From Oscillospiraceae bacterium (GTDB lineage: Bacteria; Bacillota; Clostridia; Oscillospirales; Oscillospiraceae), in contig JAHHRY010000002.1 in the NCBI GenBank assembly GCA_020025535.1, forward strand, positions 124,001 through 188,000: a DNA stretch of 64,000 bases, written 5' to 3'. The notes under the pieces were generated by a model that saw nothing but the letters and a program-made list of their open reading frames with translations, had not been told where the DNA came from and searched no databases. Shown piece after piece: positions 1-8,764 of this stretch. Numbering within the stretch: the stretch's first letter is position 1; each line of letters starts with the position of its first letter. The translations under genes were made by a program, and so were the position numbers.

Positions 1-13
1 CTGCACAGAACTC

Positions 14-955
14 TTATACATTCTCTTCGTAGGTAAGAATTTCTTTCGGAATGTAGATCGGCCTGTTTTTGCTTTGCTCAAAGGTTCTGCCTACATATTC
101 TCCGATAATTCCGATGCAGAACAGCTGGATTCCTCCCAGCAGCAGGATCAGGACAATGATGGTGGCATAGCCCGGTACATCAATGCCCCAGATCAGCTTC
201 TGCAGCACCACCGCCAGAAGGTAGATCGCCGCAGCCACGGAGGTAATCATGCCGGTGTACGTTGCCAGCCGCAAAGGAGCCGTAGAAAAGCCGATAATCC
301 CATCAATGGCATAATTCATCAGTTTGGTAAAACTCCACTTTGTCTTGCCGGCATGGCGCTCACAGGCGGTATAGGGGATGTAATCCGTATTATACCCGAT
401 CCACGCAAAGATGCCCTTGGAAAAACGGTGGTATTCCGAAAGCTCAAGCATACTTTCCGCTACAGAACGGCGGAAGGTACGGAAATCGCTGGCATCCGGC
501 TTTATTTCCACATTGGAAAGCTTATTGATAATGGAATAGAAGCTCTTTTTGAAGAAGGAAAGTATTTTGCCCTCGTTCCGTCGATCCTGATAGGCGGCAA
601 CCACATCCAGATCCGGCTGCTCATCCAGCATACGCACCATATCCCGGACAATCTCCGGGCGCTGCTGCAGATCCGCGTCTATAAGCGAAAGATAATCCCC
701 GGACGCATACTGCAGTCCTGCATAGAGTCCTGCCTCTTTGCCGAAGTTCCGGGAGAAAGAAACAACCTTCACCGGGCATTTTTGCTGAGCATGGAGCTTC
801 CGAAGGTTGTGGAGTGTGGCATCCCGGCTGCCGTCATTCACAAAAACAATTTCATAGTCATAGCCGCAGCCTTCAAAGGCCTTAATGACAGCGTCCTCAA
901 AAGCCGCAACATTTTCGGCTTCATTGTAGCAGGGGACGATCAGAGATAATTTCAT
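14..955 (-). CDS. Family 2 glycosyltransferase with C-terminal membrane anchor (GtrB/DPM1-like)
   Basis: The protein has 313 residues from the ATG at 955; an in-frame TTG lies three codons upstream. The N-terminal GT-A domain starts with the family opening SLIVPCYNEAENV and carries SLIDADLQQRPE, the DxD-type nucleotide-sugar and metal site. Two hydrophobic helices near residues 235-290 anchor it to the membrane. This layout is that of polyprenyl-phosphate glycosyltransferases (GtrB, YkcC, dolichol-phosphate mannose synthase type), which move a sugar from a nucleotide donor to a lipid carrier on the cytoplasmic face. Neither the sugar nor the final glycan can be read from sequence. It is divergent from valS and has its own sigma-A promoter. 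Only 13 bases follow its stop in this window, so downstream partners are unknown. Confidence 0.85.
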   Translation of the reverse strand: MKLSLIVPCYNEAENVAAFEDAVIKAFEGCGYDYEIVFVNDGSRDATLHNLRKLHAQQKCPVKVVSFSRNFGKEAGLYAGLQYASGDYLSLIDADLQQRPEIVRDMVRMLDEQPDLDVVAAYQDRRNEGKILSFFKKSFYSIINKLSNVEIKPDASDFRTFRRSVAESMLELSEYHRFSKGIFAWIGYNTDYIPYTACERHAGKTKWSFTKLMNYAIDGIIGFSTAPLRLATYTGMITSVAAAIYLLAVVLQKLIWGIDVPGYATIIVLILLLGGIQLFCIGIIGEYVGRTFEQSKNRPIYIPKEILTYEENV

Positions 956-1001
956 GGTATTCAACTCACAATCCGCAAATGGTATTCCTGTATTTTACCC
1001 T

Positions 1002-1030
1002 ATTATATGCGATTGTAAAAGTATCGTCAA
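1002..1030 (-). promoter_or_regulatory. Sigma-A promoter of the glycosyltransferase gene
   Basis: On the minus strand TTGACG, a 17-base spacer and TATAAT lie about 47 bases upstream of the ATG. No other gene could use it. Confidence 0.75.
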
Positions 1031-1056
1031 GATTAGCTTTCGTATGCAAAAATTCA

Positions 1057-1085
1057 TTGACAGCAGGGAAAAAATATGGTATTTT
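1057..1085 (+). promoter_or_regulatory. Sigma-A promoter of the valS leader
   Basis: TTGACA, a 17-base spacer and TATTTT. Transcription would start near 1092, just before the T-box stem I region. Confidence 0.7.
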
Positions 1086-1099
1086 ATTCATGCAAATGC

Positions 1100-1328
1100 C
1101 ATGATGGAGAGGTTTTGTTCCCATTCCTTGCAGAGAGTGCCCGGTTGGTGCGAGGGTATAGGTACGGTGCAAATGGTCGCTCCGGAGCTTTCTTCCTGAA
1201 ATTTCAGTAGGGGAGAACGGGAAGGCCCGTTATAGCTTTTGAGTGCCCGTATTCGGGAATTCAGGTGGTACCGCGGAATGTCTATTTTCGCCCTGAGCTA
1301 TTTGGCTCAGGGTATTTTTGTTTTTTAA
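1100..1328 (+). promoter_or_regulatory. T-box riboswitch, valine-specific, controlling valS
   Basis: The leader carries an AG-bulge-like AGAGAGTG segment, a GGTTGGTGCGA distal-loop segment, and the T-box sequence AGGTGGTACCGCGG at 1262-1275. The T-box UGGN bases pair with the acceptor end of uncharged tRNA. A candidate specifier triplet GTC (valine) sits at 1176-1178 and matches the downstream gene. Uncharged tRNA-Val would stabilise the antiterminator and let transcription continue. The stem I boundaries and the specifier position are read by eye. The T-box plus terminator is certain. Confidence 0.9.
1291..1326 (+). terminator. Conditional terminator of the valS T-box
   Basis: Stem CCCTGAGC (1291-1298) pairs with GCTCAGGG (1305-1312) and is followed by a T-rich run. 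It lies directly after the T-box sequence and just before the valS ribosome binding site. Confidence 0.9.
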
Positions 1329-1342
1329 GAAGGAGTGTTAAT

Positions 1343-3982
1343 ATGCCCAGAGAACTTCCCAAAGTTTATGAACCCCAGCAGGTAGAAAAGGACATCTACC
1401 AGATGTGGGAGCAGAACGGCTATTTCCGTCCTGCAGGCAAGGAGGGCGCCAAGCCCTTTACAATCGTAATGCCGCCCCCCAATGTCACCGGTCAGCTGCA
1501 CATGGGTCACGCCATGGATGCAACACTGCAGGATACGCTGATTCGTTTCAAGAGAATGCAGGGATACAATGCCCTCTGGATTCCCGGTGTGGATCATGCA
1601 GGCATCGCCACACAGATCAAGGTGGAAGAGGAACTTCGCAAGGAAGGCAAGACCCGCTATGATCTGGGCCGCGAAAAGTTCCTGGAGCGTGTGTGGGACT
1701 GGAAGCACAGATTCGGCAACCGGATCGTTGAGCAGCAGAAAAAGCTGGGCGCTTCCTGTGATTGGGAAAGAGCACGCTTCACCATGGATGAAGGCTGTTC
1801 CCACGCCGTTCGTGAAGTATTTGTCTCCCTGTATGAAAAGGGCCTGATTTACAAGGGCAGCCGTATCATTAACTGGTGCCCTCACTGTGTGACCGCCCTT
1901 TCCGACGCAGAAGTGGAATATGTGGACAAGCCCGGCCATCTGTGGCATATCCGTTATCCTCTGGCCGACGGCAGCGGTGAGGTCATTGTCGCCACTACCC
2001 GTCCCGAGACCATGCTGGGTGACTCCGGTGTCTGCGTCAACCCCGATGATGCCCGCTATAAGGACATTGTAGGCAAGAAGGTCATTCTGCCTCTGGTGAA
2101 CCGCGAAATTCCTGTGGTTGCCGACGATTATGCGGAAATGGATTTCGGCACCGGCTGTGTCAAGATGACTCCGGCTCACGACCCCAACGACTTTGAAGTG
2201 GGTCTGCGGCACAATCTGGAGGTTATCCGTGTTCTGGACGATAACGGCAAGGTCAACGCCTGCGGCGGCAAGTACGAGGGACTGGATCGCTATGAAGCAA
2301 GAAAGCAGATTGTTGCCGATCTGGATGCTCAGGGCTATCTGGTAAAGGTGGAAGACTATGGTCACAATGTCGGCACCTGCTATCGCTGCCATAACGATGT
2401 GGAGCCGATTATCTCCGCTCAGTGGTTTGTTAAGATGAAGCCCCTGGCCGAAGAGGCCATCCGGGTTGTGAAGGAAGGGGATACCAAGTTTGTTCCCGAC
2501 CGCTTCTCCAAGACTTACCTGAACTGGATGGAAAACGTCCGTGACTGGTGTATTTCCCGTCAGCTGTGGTGGGGTCACCAGATTCCCGCATGGACCTGCG
2601 CCGACTGCGGCCATATTACCGTTTCCCGTGAGGATGCCTGCAAGTGTGAAAAATGCGGCAGCACCAACATCGAACGGGATCCTGACGTGCTGGACACCTG
2701 GTTCAGCTCCGCTCTGTGGCCCTTTGAGACTCTTGGCTGGCCCGACAGTACCGAGGATCTGAAGAAGTTCTATCCCACGGATGTGCTGGTCACCGGCTAC
2801 GACATCATTTTCTTCTGGGTTGCCAGAATGATCTTCTCCGGTTGTGAGCATACAGGCAAGACCCCCTTCCACACCGTGCTGATTCACGGCCTGGTGCGTG
2901 ATGACAAGGGCAGAAAAATGTCCAAGTCCCTGGGCAACGGCATCGATCCTCTGGAAATGATCGACAAATACGGCTGCGATGCCCTGAGAATGAACATGGT
3001 CACCGGTAACTCCCCCGGAAACGATATGCGTTTCTATGTGGAGCGCTGCGAAGCCATGCGTAACTTTGCAAACAAGCTCTGGAACGCTTCCCGTTATGTG
3101 CTGATGAATCTGTCCGACGATGCGGTAAACGCACTGCCGGCCGCCGACAAGCTGGAAATCGCCGACAAGTGGGTCCTGTCCAAGCTGAACACTCTGATTT
3201 CCGACGTAACTGAAAATCTGGAAAGATATGAGCTTGGCGTTGCCGTGCAGAAGGTGTACGACTTCATCTGGGATACCTACTGTGACTGGTATATCGAGCT
3301 GACCAAGGCACGCCTCTACTCTGAGGATGCCGACAGAAAGCAGACTGCCATTCAGGTTCTGGTGTATGTGCTGGATCAGGTGCTGCGTCTGCTGCATCCG
3401 TTCATGCCCTTTATCACCGAAGAAATCTGGCAGCACCTGCCTCACGAGGGCAAGGCGCTGATCATTGCTCAGTGGCCTGAATACAGCAGCGATCTGGCAT
3501 TCAGGGACGAAGAAGCACAGATGGAATCCGTTATGAACGCCATCCGTGCCATCCGCAACCGCCGTGCCGAAATGAATGTACCTCCCTCCAAGAAAGCAGC
3601 ACTTTATGTCCTGACCTCCAAGCCTCAGATTTTCATCGAGGGCGAGGGCTTCATTCAGAGACTGGCCTACGCCGATGCAGTGACGATTCTGGATAATGAA
3701 CCAGAGAATCTGGACGGCATGGTTTGCTGCACAACCGCAGACGCCAAGCTGTATATCCCCATGGGACAGCTGGTAGATGTCGCCAAGGAGCTGGAGCGGA
3801 TTGCCAAGGAGCTGGAGAAGGCAAGAAAGAATCTGGCAGCGCTGGAAGGCAAGCTGTCCAACGAGAACTTCGTTTCCCGTGCACCTGAAGCCGTTGTAAA
3901 CGCAGAGCGTGAAAAAGCGGCCAAAGCCCGCGATCTGATCGTCCATCTGGAAGAAAGCGAAGCTGCACTAAAGAAAATGTAA
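1343..3982 (+). CDS. valS: Valyl-tRNA synthetase
   Basis: ValRS charges tRNA-Val with valine and edits mischarged threonine. The protein is 879 residues, starting at the ATG that follows AAGGAGTG. It shows PPPNVTGQLHMGHA (the HIGH motif as HMGH, residues 53-56), an editing-domain GTGCVKMTPAHD segment, a zinc-binding-like cysteine pair region near residues 415-440, and KMSKS at residues 525-529. The final ~70 residues form the typical tRNA-binding coiled coil rich in Glu, Lys and Leu. Length and motif order are normal for the bacterial enzyme. It is monocistronic, between its T-box and a strong terminator. Confidence 0.98.
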   Translation: MPRELPKVYEPQQVEKDIYQMWEQNGYFRPAGKEGAKPFTIVMPPPNVTGQLHMGHAMDATLQDTLIRFKRMQGYNALWIPGVDHAGIATQIKVEEELRKEGKTRYDLGREKFLERVWDWKHRFGNRIVEQQKKLGASCDWERARFTMDEGCSHAVREVFVSLYEKGLIYKGSRIINWCPHCVTALSDAEVEYVDKPGHLWHIRYPLADGSGEVIVATTRPETMLGDSGVCVNPDDARYKDIVGKKVILPLVNREIPVVADDYAEMDFGTGCVKMTPAHDPNDFEVGLRHNLEVIRVLDDNGKVNACGGKYEGLDRYEARKQIVADLDAQGYLVKVEDYGHNVGTCYRCHNDVEPIISAQWFVKMKPLAEEAIRVVKEGDTKFVPDRFSKTYLNWMENVRDWCISRQLWWGHQIPAWTCADCGHITVSREDACKCEKCGSTNIERDPDVLDTWFSSALWPFETLGWPDSTEDLKKFYPTDVLVTGYDIIFFWVARMIFSGCEHTGKTPFHTVLIHGLVRDDKGRKMSKSLGNGIDPLEMIDKYGCDALRMNMVTGNSPGNDMRFYVERCEAMRNFANKLWNASRYVLMNLSDDAVNALPAADKLEIADKWVLSKLNTLISDVTENLERYELGVAVQKVYDFIWDTYCDWYIELTKARLYSEDADRKQTAIQVLVYVLDQVLRLLHPFMPFITEEIWQHLPHEGKALIIAQWPEYSSDLAFRDEEAQMESVMNAIRAIRNRRAEMNVPPSKKAALYVLTSKPQIFIEGEGFIQRLAYADAVTILDNEPENLDGMVCCTTADAKLYIPMGQLVDVAKELERIAKELEKARKNLAALEGKLSNENFVSRAPEAVVNAEREKAAKARDLIVHLEESEAALKKM

Positions 3983-3996
3983 TTGCATAATTGCCC

Positions 3997-4037
3997 AAGC
4001 GGTGTAAACCAATGGTTTACACCGCTTTCTTTTTTGT
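3997..4037 (+). terminator. Rho-independent terminator of valS
   Basis: A perfect 14-base stem (AAGCGGTGTAAACC and its complement) with a 3-base loop, followed by TCTTTTTTG. Confidence 0.93.
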
Positions 4038-4052
4038 TGCACGCAGTTCCGA

Positions 4053-4081
4053 CTGCAATTTCAATGTAAGGTTTTTATACT
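4053..4081 (+). promoter_or_regulatory. Possible promoter of the spoIIA operon
   Basis: CTGCAA, a 17-base spacer and TATACT, about 60 bases before spoIIAA. In Bacillus this operon uses sigma-H. I did not find a convincing sigma-H site, so this sigma-A-like match is only a candidate. Confidence 0.4.
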
Positions 4082-4143
4082 GGAATATGAAATTACGCAA
4101 AACAATCAGCATTCTATTTTTACTATTTCAAGGAGGAAATGCC

Positions 4144-4461
4144 ATGCAATTTACCAGCTTCCTGCAGGATGGGCATCTGACCGTGGCGCTGACAGGAGAA
4201 ATTGACCACCATTGCGCCAAATCCTATATTCAATCTATTGCCGCGAAAATCGAAGCTTACACGCCGTCTGTCTGTGTGTTGGATTTCTCGGAAGTGACCT
4301 TTGTGGATTCGTCCGGTGTAGCGGTTGTAATCAATGCATTGCGTGCTATGAAACAAATTGAGGGACGCTTGCTGATGACCGGAATTGGCAAGCAGCCTAT
4401 GAAAGTATTTAAAACAGCCGGGATTGACAAACTGATCGAGATCAAGGAGGCCACCGTATGA
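4144..4461 (+). CDS. spoIIAA: Anti-sigma F factor antagonist SpoIIAA
   Basis: A 105-residue STAS-domain protein. When unphosphorylated it binds SpoIIAB and frees sigma-F in the forespore. The segment VTFVDSSGVAVVI carries the phosphorylatable serine of the family (SpoIIAB phosphorylates it, SpoIIE dephosphorylates it). The start is the ATG with AGGAGG seven bases upstream. The stop overlaps the spoIIAB start by four bases (ATGA), so the two are translationally coupled. This is the first gene of the three-gene sigma-F operon. Confidence 0.96.
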   Translation: MQFTSFLQDGHLTVALTGEIDHHCAKSYIQSIAAKIEAYTPSVCVLDFSEVTFVDSSGVAVVINALRAMKQIEGRLLMTGIGKQPMKVFKTAGIDKLIEIKEATV

Positions 4462-4889
4462 AATTTGAAAACTATATGATTCTGGAATTTCCCAGCAAAT
4501 CCGCCAACGAAGCTTTTGCTCGTTCTGCTGTATCCTGTTTCGCTGCTCAGCTGGATCCAACCATGGAGGAACTGGGAGACATTCGTACAGCAGTTTCGGA
4601 AGCAGTCACAAATGCCATTGTGCATGGTTATCCCGATAAACTGGGCGTCATTACACTACGCTGCAGAATCCTCAAGGACAATGTGCTGGACATAGTGGTA
4701 AAGGATAGAGGTGTGGGAATCCCAGACATAGAGCAGGCACGCCGCCCCATGTTTACCACCGGAGGCAGTGATCGCAGCGGCATGGGCTTTACTATCATGG
4801 AAAGCTTCATGACCAATTTGGATATTACATCAGAGCCGGGAAACGGCACCACCGTCCATATGCGCCGGAGATTACAGCGCAGAAGATGA
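4458..4889 (+). CDS. spoIIAB: Anti-sigma F factor and serine kinase SpoIIAB
   Basis: A 143-residue GHKL-type ATPase and protein kinase. It holds sigma-F inactive before septation and phosphorylates SpoIIAA. Visible ATP-binding boxes are the N box EAVTNAIVHGY, the G1 box DRGVGIPDIEQA and the G2-like segment SGMGFTIMESF. AGGAGG lies inside the end of spoIIAA. It overlaps both neighbours by four bases. Confidence 0.96.
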   Translation: MKFENYMILEFPSKSANEAFARSAVSCFAAQLDPTMEELGDIRTAVSEAVTNAIVHGYPDKLGVITLRCRILKDNVLDIVVKDRGVGIPDIEQARRPMFTTGGSDRSGMGFTIMESFMTNLDITSEPGNGTTVHMRRRLQRRR

Positions 4890-5590
4890 GCAGAACGGAA
4901 GAACTGATCGTCAAAGCTCAGGCAGGCGACCAGGAAGCAAGGGAACTACTGATTACGGAAAATTCCGGCTTGATCTGGTCTATTGCACGGCGATTTTTGG
5001 GAAGAGGTGCAGAGGCGGATGATCTGTATCAGCTGGGTTGCGTCGGATTTATCAAAGCGGTGGACGGGTTTGATTTAGAGTTCGGCACCCAGTTCTCTAC
5101 CTATGCGGTTCCCAAAATTGCAGGAGAAATTCGTCGTTTTCTGCGGGATGACGGAGCGATCAAAGTCTCGAGAAGTATCAAAGAGCAAGCAACTACTATC
5201 AGAACCATTCGCAATCATCTGGCGACCGCCCTGGGACGGGAACCGACGATCACAGAAATATCCCGTCAGACCGGCTTTACACCGGAGGAAATCGCCCTCG
5301 CAGAGAATGCTACGGCCTACACGGAATCCATCAACCGTCAGACAGGAGAGGATGGATTCACTCTGGAAAGTGTTCTCACAGACACGGAGTCAGAAGAAGT
5401 CCTGGTGGAAAAAATTTCCCTGCGTCAGGCCATCGACAAACTGCCGGAGCGGGAAAAAACGGTTATTCAGCTACGCTATTTTCATGGCTTGACGCAGGAT
5501 AGAGCATCTAAAGTACTGAATGTCAGCCAGGTGCAGGTCTCTCGTATCGAAAAGAAGGCACTGACGCATTTACGGGAGCTGATGGCTTAG
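4886..5590 (+). CDS. sigF: RNA polymerase sigma factor sigma-F
   Basis: A 234-residue sigma-70 factor of the sporulation B/F/G group, the first forespore-specific sigma factor. Region 2 is at residues ~30-100 (LYQLGCVGFIKAVDGFD, then FSTYAVPKIAGEIRRFLRDDG). Region 3 is around GREPTITEISRQTG, and the region 4 helix-turn-helix near the C-terminus contains LTQDRASKVLNVSQVQVSRIEK. It is the last gene of the operon. Confidence 0.95.
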   Translation: MSRTEELIVKAQAGDQEARELLITENSGLIWSIARRFLGRGAEADDLYQLGCVGFIKAVDGFDLEFGTQFSTYAVPKIAGEIRRFLRDDGAIKVSRSIKEQATTIRTIRNHLATALGREPTITEISRQTGFTPEEIALAENATAYTESINRQTGEDGFTLESVLTDTESEEVLVEKISLRQAIDKLPEREKTVIQLRYFHGLTQDRASKVLNVSQVQVSRIEKKALTHLRELMA

Positions 5591-5607
5591 AAATTTCAAA
5601 ATAGACC

Positions 5608-5636
5608 TTTACCTTTTTCCTAAAATGCGATAAAAT
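5608..5636 (+). promoter_or_regulatory. Sigma-A promoter of pcrA
   Basis: TTTACC, a 17-base spacer and TAAAAT, in the short gap between sigF and pcrA. I see no terminator after sigF. Confidence 0.6.
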
Positions 5637-5672
5637 ATAGGCATCATTATTTAGATATAGATAGGTGCTAGT

Positions 5673-8081
5673 ATGACAGAGACTATGATTGCTCGATTTA
5701 TTGCCGCCCGGCGTAAGTATATTGCAGACCAATTTCACAACTTGAACGACATGCAGCGGGAAGCCGTTCTGACAACGGAAGGCCCGCTGCTGCTTCTTGC
5801 TGGTGCCGGAAGCGGAAAAACTACTGTTCTCATCAATCGAATTGCAAATCTGATGCGCTACGGCTGCGGAAGTGACTCGGATCTGGTAGCCGATACGGTT
5901 ACGGAAGAGGATGTCCTGTTTCTGGAAGGACTCAAGGAGCCCGTGTCCGACTTTGATCGTAAGCGGGCAGATCTGCTGTGCGAACTCATGCCTGTGGCGC
6001 CCTGGAGCATTATCGCCATCACCTTCACCAACAAAGCCGCCAACGAACTGAAAGAACGCCTGACCAAAATGCTTGGTCCTTCTGCACAGGATGTATGGGC
6101 GATGACCTTCCATTCGGCTTGCTGCCGCATCCTGCGCCGGAACGCGGAATATATTGGCTATACAGGAAACTTTACCATCTACGATACTGCCGACTCCGAG
6201 CGTATCATGAAGGACATCATCAAAGAGATGAATCTGGATGACAAGACCTTCCCGGCGAAGTATGTTTTAAGCATTATCAGCCGGGAAAAGGACAATATGG
6301 TAACACCGGATATGCTGCTGGAGCGGGCACAGACGGCTTCCGATTTCCGTATGCGGTATGTGGCCAAAGCCTATAAGATCTATCAGACACGGCTGAAGGA
6401 AAACAATGCCGTGGATTTTGATGACATTATTCTTCTGACCGTGAAACTTCTGCAGGAAAATGAGGATGTCCGTACCTATTATCAGAGAAAATTCCGCTAT
6501 GTGTTGGTGGATGAGTATCAGGATACCAACCATCTGCAGTATTTGCTGGCCAGCCTGCTGGCAGGCGGACGTGAGAATATTTGCGTAGTAGGTGATGACG
6601 ACCAGAGTATTTACCGTTTCCGAGGAGCTACCATTGAGAATATCCTGGACTTTGAAAAGCAGTACAAGGGTGCAAGAACCATCCGTCTTGAACAGAACTA
6701 CCGTTCTACTCAGATGATTTTAAATGCCGCCAATGCGGTTATTTCTCACAACGTAGGCAGAAAGGGCAAACGTCTCTGGACCTCCAACGGTTCCGGAGAA
6801 CCTATCACCGTTTACGAAGCCGCCGATGAATCTGTCGAGGCTAATTTTGTGGCTGGACGGATCATCGCTCTGTCTAAGGGTAAGAATTTTCATGATTACG
6901 CCGTGCTCTATCGTACCAACGCCCAGTCCAATGCTTTGGAATATGCCTTCAAGCGAAACGGAATCCCTTACAAGGTTATTGGCGGCACCAGATTCTTTGA
7001 TCGTGCTGAAATCAAGGATATGCTGTCATACCTGTGTGTCCTCAATAACCGCTCGGATGACCTGCGGCTGAAGCGCATTATCAACAATCCCCCCAGAGGG
7101 CTGGGGGCTAAGACCATCGAGACTGTTGAACGTCTGGCACTTGCGGATGGAAGAGCCATGTATGATCTGGTGGCAGATCCGGACTCCTATGGTCCTCTGG
7201 AGAAATCCGCCGTGAAGCTGAAGCAGTTCTCGACCATGATGGAGGGGTTAGCAGAATTGTTGGAGGAAGGCATCAGCCTGCCGGACTTCTATGAAGAACT
7301 GATGATCCGCACCGGTTATGTGGCAGCTCTGGAAGGCAAGCCTACGGAAGAAAACAAAACCCGTCTGGAAAATATACGAGAATTAAAATCCAGCATTACT
7401 TCCTATGCGGAAAATGCCGAAACACCTACATTAGCAGGTTTTCTGGAAGAAATCGCCCTGTATACCGATATTGAACAGTATAACGAAAGTGACGACGCTG
7501 TAGTCATGATGACCATGCACTCGGCCAAGGGCCTGGAATTTCCTCATGTGTTTTTGGTCGGCTTTGAAGATGGTCTGTTCCCCGGAATGCGTGCCATCGG
7601 AGAAGCGGAGGAAATGGAGGAAGAACGCCGCCTTTGCTACGTTGCTATTACCCGTGCAATGCAGACCCTTACTATTTCCCACGCCCGTCAGCGTATGCTC
7701 TACGGTCGCACCAATGCGGCCATGCCCAGCCGCTTTCTGAAGGAGATTCCCGAGGAAAATGTGGTAAAGAAGGGCGGCTTCCATCCGAAGCCGGAATATG
7801 GCACCGGAAGCGCAGAAACATCCAAAAGCGACAGCCGCCGTCATGCAAAGGCTGCACTGGAATATAAGCGATCTGCCGCCTCTTTTGCCACAGCCAAGGA
7901 AACTGCTCCCTGCCTGGAGCTTAATAAGGGGGATATGGTGGAGCATACCGCATTTGGCAGAGGCATGGTGCTGTCCGTCCTGAAAATGGGCGGCGACGCC
8001 TTGTTGGAGATCGCCTTTGACCAGATCGGAACCAAAAAGCTGATGGCCAAGACTGCATCCGCTCACATGAAAAAACTGTAA
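5673..8081 (+). CDS. pcrA: ATP-dependent 3'-5' DNA helicase PcrA/UvrD
   Basis: An 802-residue superfamily 1A helicase used in nucleotide-excision repair, in conflict resolution and in plasmid replication. The Q-motif region LNDMQREAV precedes Walker A (GAGSGKTT, residues ~44-51). Walker B is VDEYQDTN, followed by GDDDQSIYRFRGA and the motif VI region CYVAITRAM. The C-terminal ~50 residues form the RNA-polymerase-binding Tudor-like fold. About 40 extra residues sit between motif I and motif Ia (the acidic stretch following MRYGCGSDSD) relative to Bacillus PcrA. The upstream SD is weak (AGGTG). Confidence 0.95.
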   Translation: MTETMIARFIAARRKYIADQFHNLNDMQREAVLTTEGPLLLLAGAGSGKTTVLINRIANLMRYGCGSDSDLVADTVTEEDVLFLEGLKEPVSDFDRKRADLLCELMPVAPWSIIAITFTNKAANELKERLTKMLGPSAQDVWAMTFHSACCRILRRNAEYIGYTGNFTIYDTADSERIMKDIIKEMNLDDKTFPAKYVLSIISREKDNMVTPDMLLERAQTASDFRMRYVAKAYKIYQTRLKENNAVDFDDIILLTVKLLQENEDVRTYYQRKFRYVLVDEYQDTNHLQYLLASLLAGGRENICVVGDDDQSIYRFRGATIENILDFEKQYKGARTIRLEQNYRSTQMILNAANAVISHNVGRKGKRLWTSNGSGEPITVYEAADESVEANFVAGRIIALSKGKNFHDYAVLYRTNAQSNALEYAFKRNGIPYKVIGGTRFFDRAEIKDMLSYLCVLNNRSDDLRLKRIINNPPRGLGAKTIETVERLALADGRAMYDLVADPDSYGPLEKSAVKLKQFSTMMEGLAELLEEGISLPDFYEELMIRTGYVAALEGKPTEENKTRLENIRELKSSITSYAENAETPTLAGFLEEIALYTDIEQYNESDDAVVMMTMHSAKGLEFPHVFLVGFEDGLFPGMRAIGEAEEMEEERRLCYVAITRAMQTLTISHARQRMLYGRTNAAMPSRFLKEIPEENVVKKGGFHPKPEYGTGSAETSKSDSRRHAKAALEYKRSAASFATAKETAPCLELNKGDMVEHTAFGRGMVLSVLKMGGDALLEIAFDQIGTKKLMAKTASAHMKKL

Positions 8082-8124
8082 TATTTCCCGGTGCGCCGCA
8101 TAGTCTTCCCGGGGAGGGATTTCT

Positions 8125-8763
8125 ATGCGATGGATTTCCATACGCCACTGGCTCCGAAAAGCGTTCAGAACATTGCTGATTCTGCTGATAGTGGTAACGG
8201 CTGTCCTGATGCTGTTTCGCAGTAAGTATTACCATGTCATTTGCAGCCTTGCAAAGACACAGGTTACAAATTCTACTTCCGATCTCATAAATGACGCCGT
8301 TGCAAAGCAGATTGCTGACGGTAATATCGCATATGATCGGATTGTGTACTTTGAAAAAGACTTAAATGGCCGCATAACTGCACTGAAAACCAATATTGGA
8401 GAAGTCAACCGCCTGAAAACAGACACCCTGAACATTATTAACGACGAAATTCTGGCAACTGACAACTCGGAATTGGGCATCCCGCTGGGAAGCCTGATTC
8501 TACCGGAGTTTCTTGCAGGGCGCGGCCCCTGTATTCCGGTGAAAATCCTGTCTATTCGCAATTCTGATGCCACATTTGCGAGTGATTTTACCCATGCCGG
8601 CATCAACCAGACATTGCATCAGCTGAATATGTCCGTATTGGTGGACGTATCTGTACTGGTGCTCGGAAGAACCATCAATTTTAGGGTAGCAAGTGAAGTG
8701 GTGGTTGCAGAAACCATCATTGTCGGCGATGTGCCGGATACATTTTTCCAAACCGGAGGGTAA
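8125..8763 (+). CDS. yunB: Sporulation protein YunB
   Basis: A 212-residue protein with one N-terminal transmembrane helix (residues ~15-32) and an extracytoplasmic domain. It has the family pattern: a LPEFLAGRGP region and the terminal motif VVVAETIIVGDVPDTF. In Bacillus yunB is a mother-cell sigma-E gene needed for efficient sporulation; its biochemical role is unknown. GGGAGGG precedes the ATG. It lies between pcrA and ligA, with ligA starting one base after its stop. Confidence 0.9.
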   Translation: MRWISIRHWLRKAFRTLLILLIVVTAVLMLFRSKYYHVICSLAKTQVTNSTSDLINDAVAKQIADGNIAYDRIVYFEKDLNGRITALKTNIGEVNRLKTDTLNIINDEILATDNSELGIPLGSLILPEFLAGRGPCIPVKILSIRNSDATFASDFTHAGINQTLHQLNMSVLVDVSVLVLGRTINFRVASEVVVAETIIVGDVPDTFFQTGG

Positions 8764-8764
8764 T

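Noticed and set aside
1325..3946. An 873-codon minus-strand ORF opposite valS
   Set aside because: valS is unmistakable with its T-box. The opposite frame has no domain or SD.
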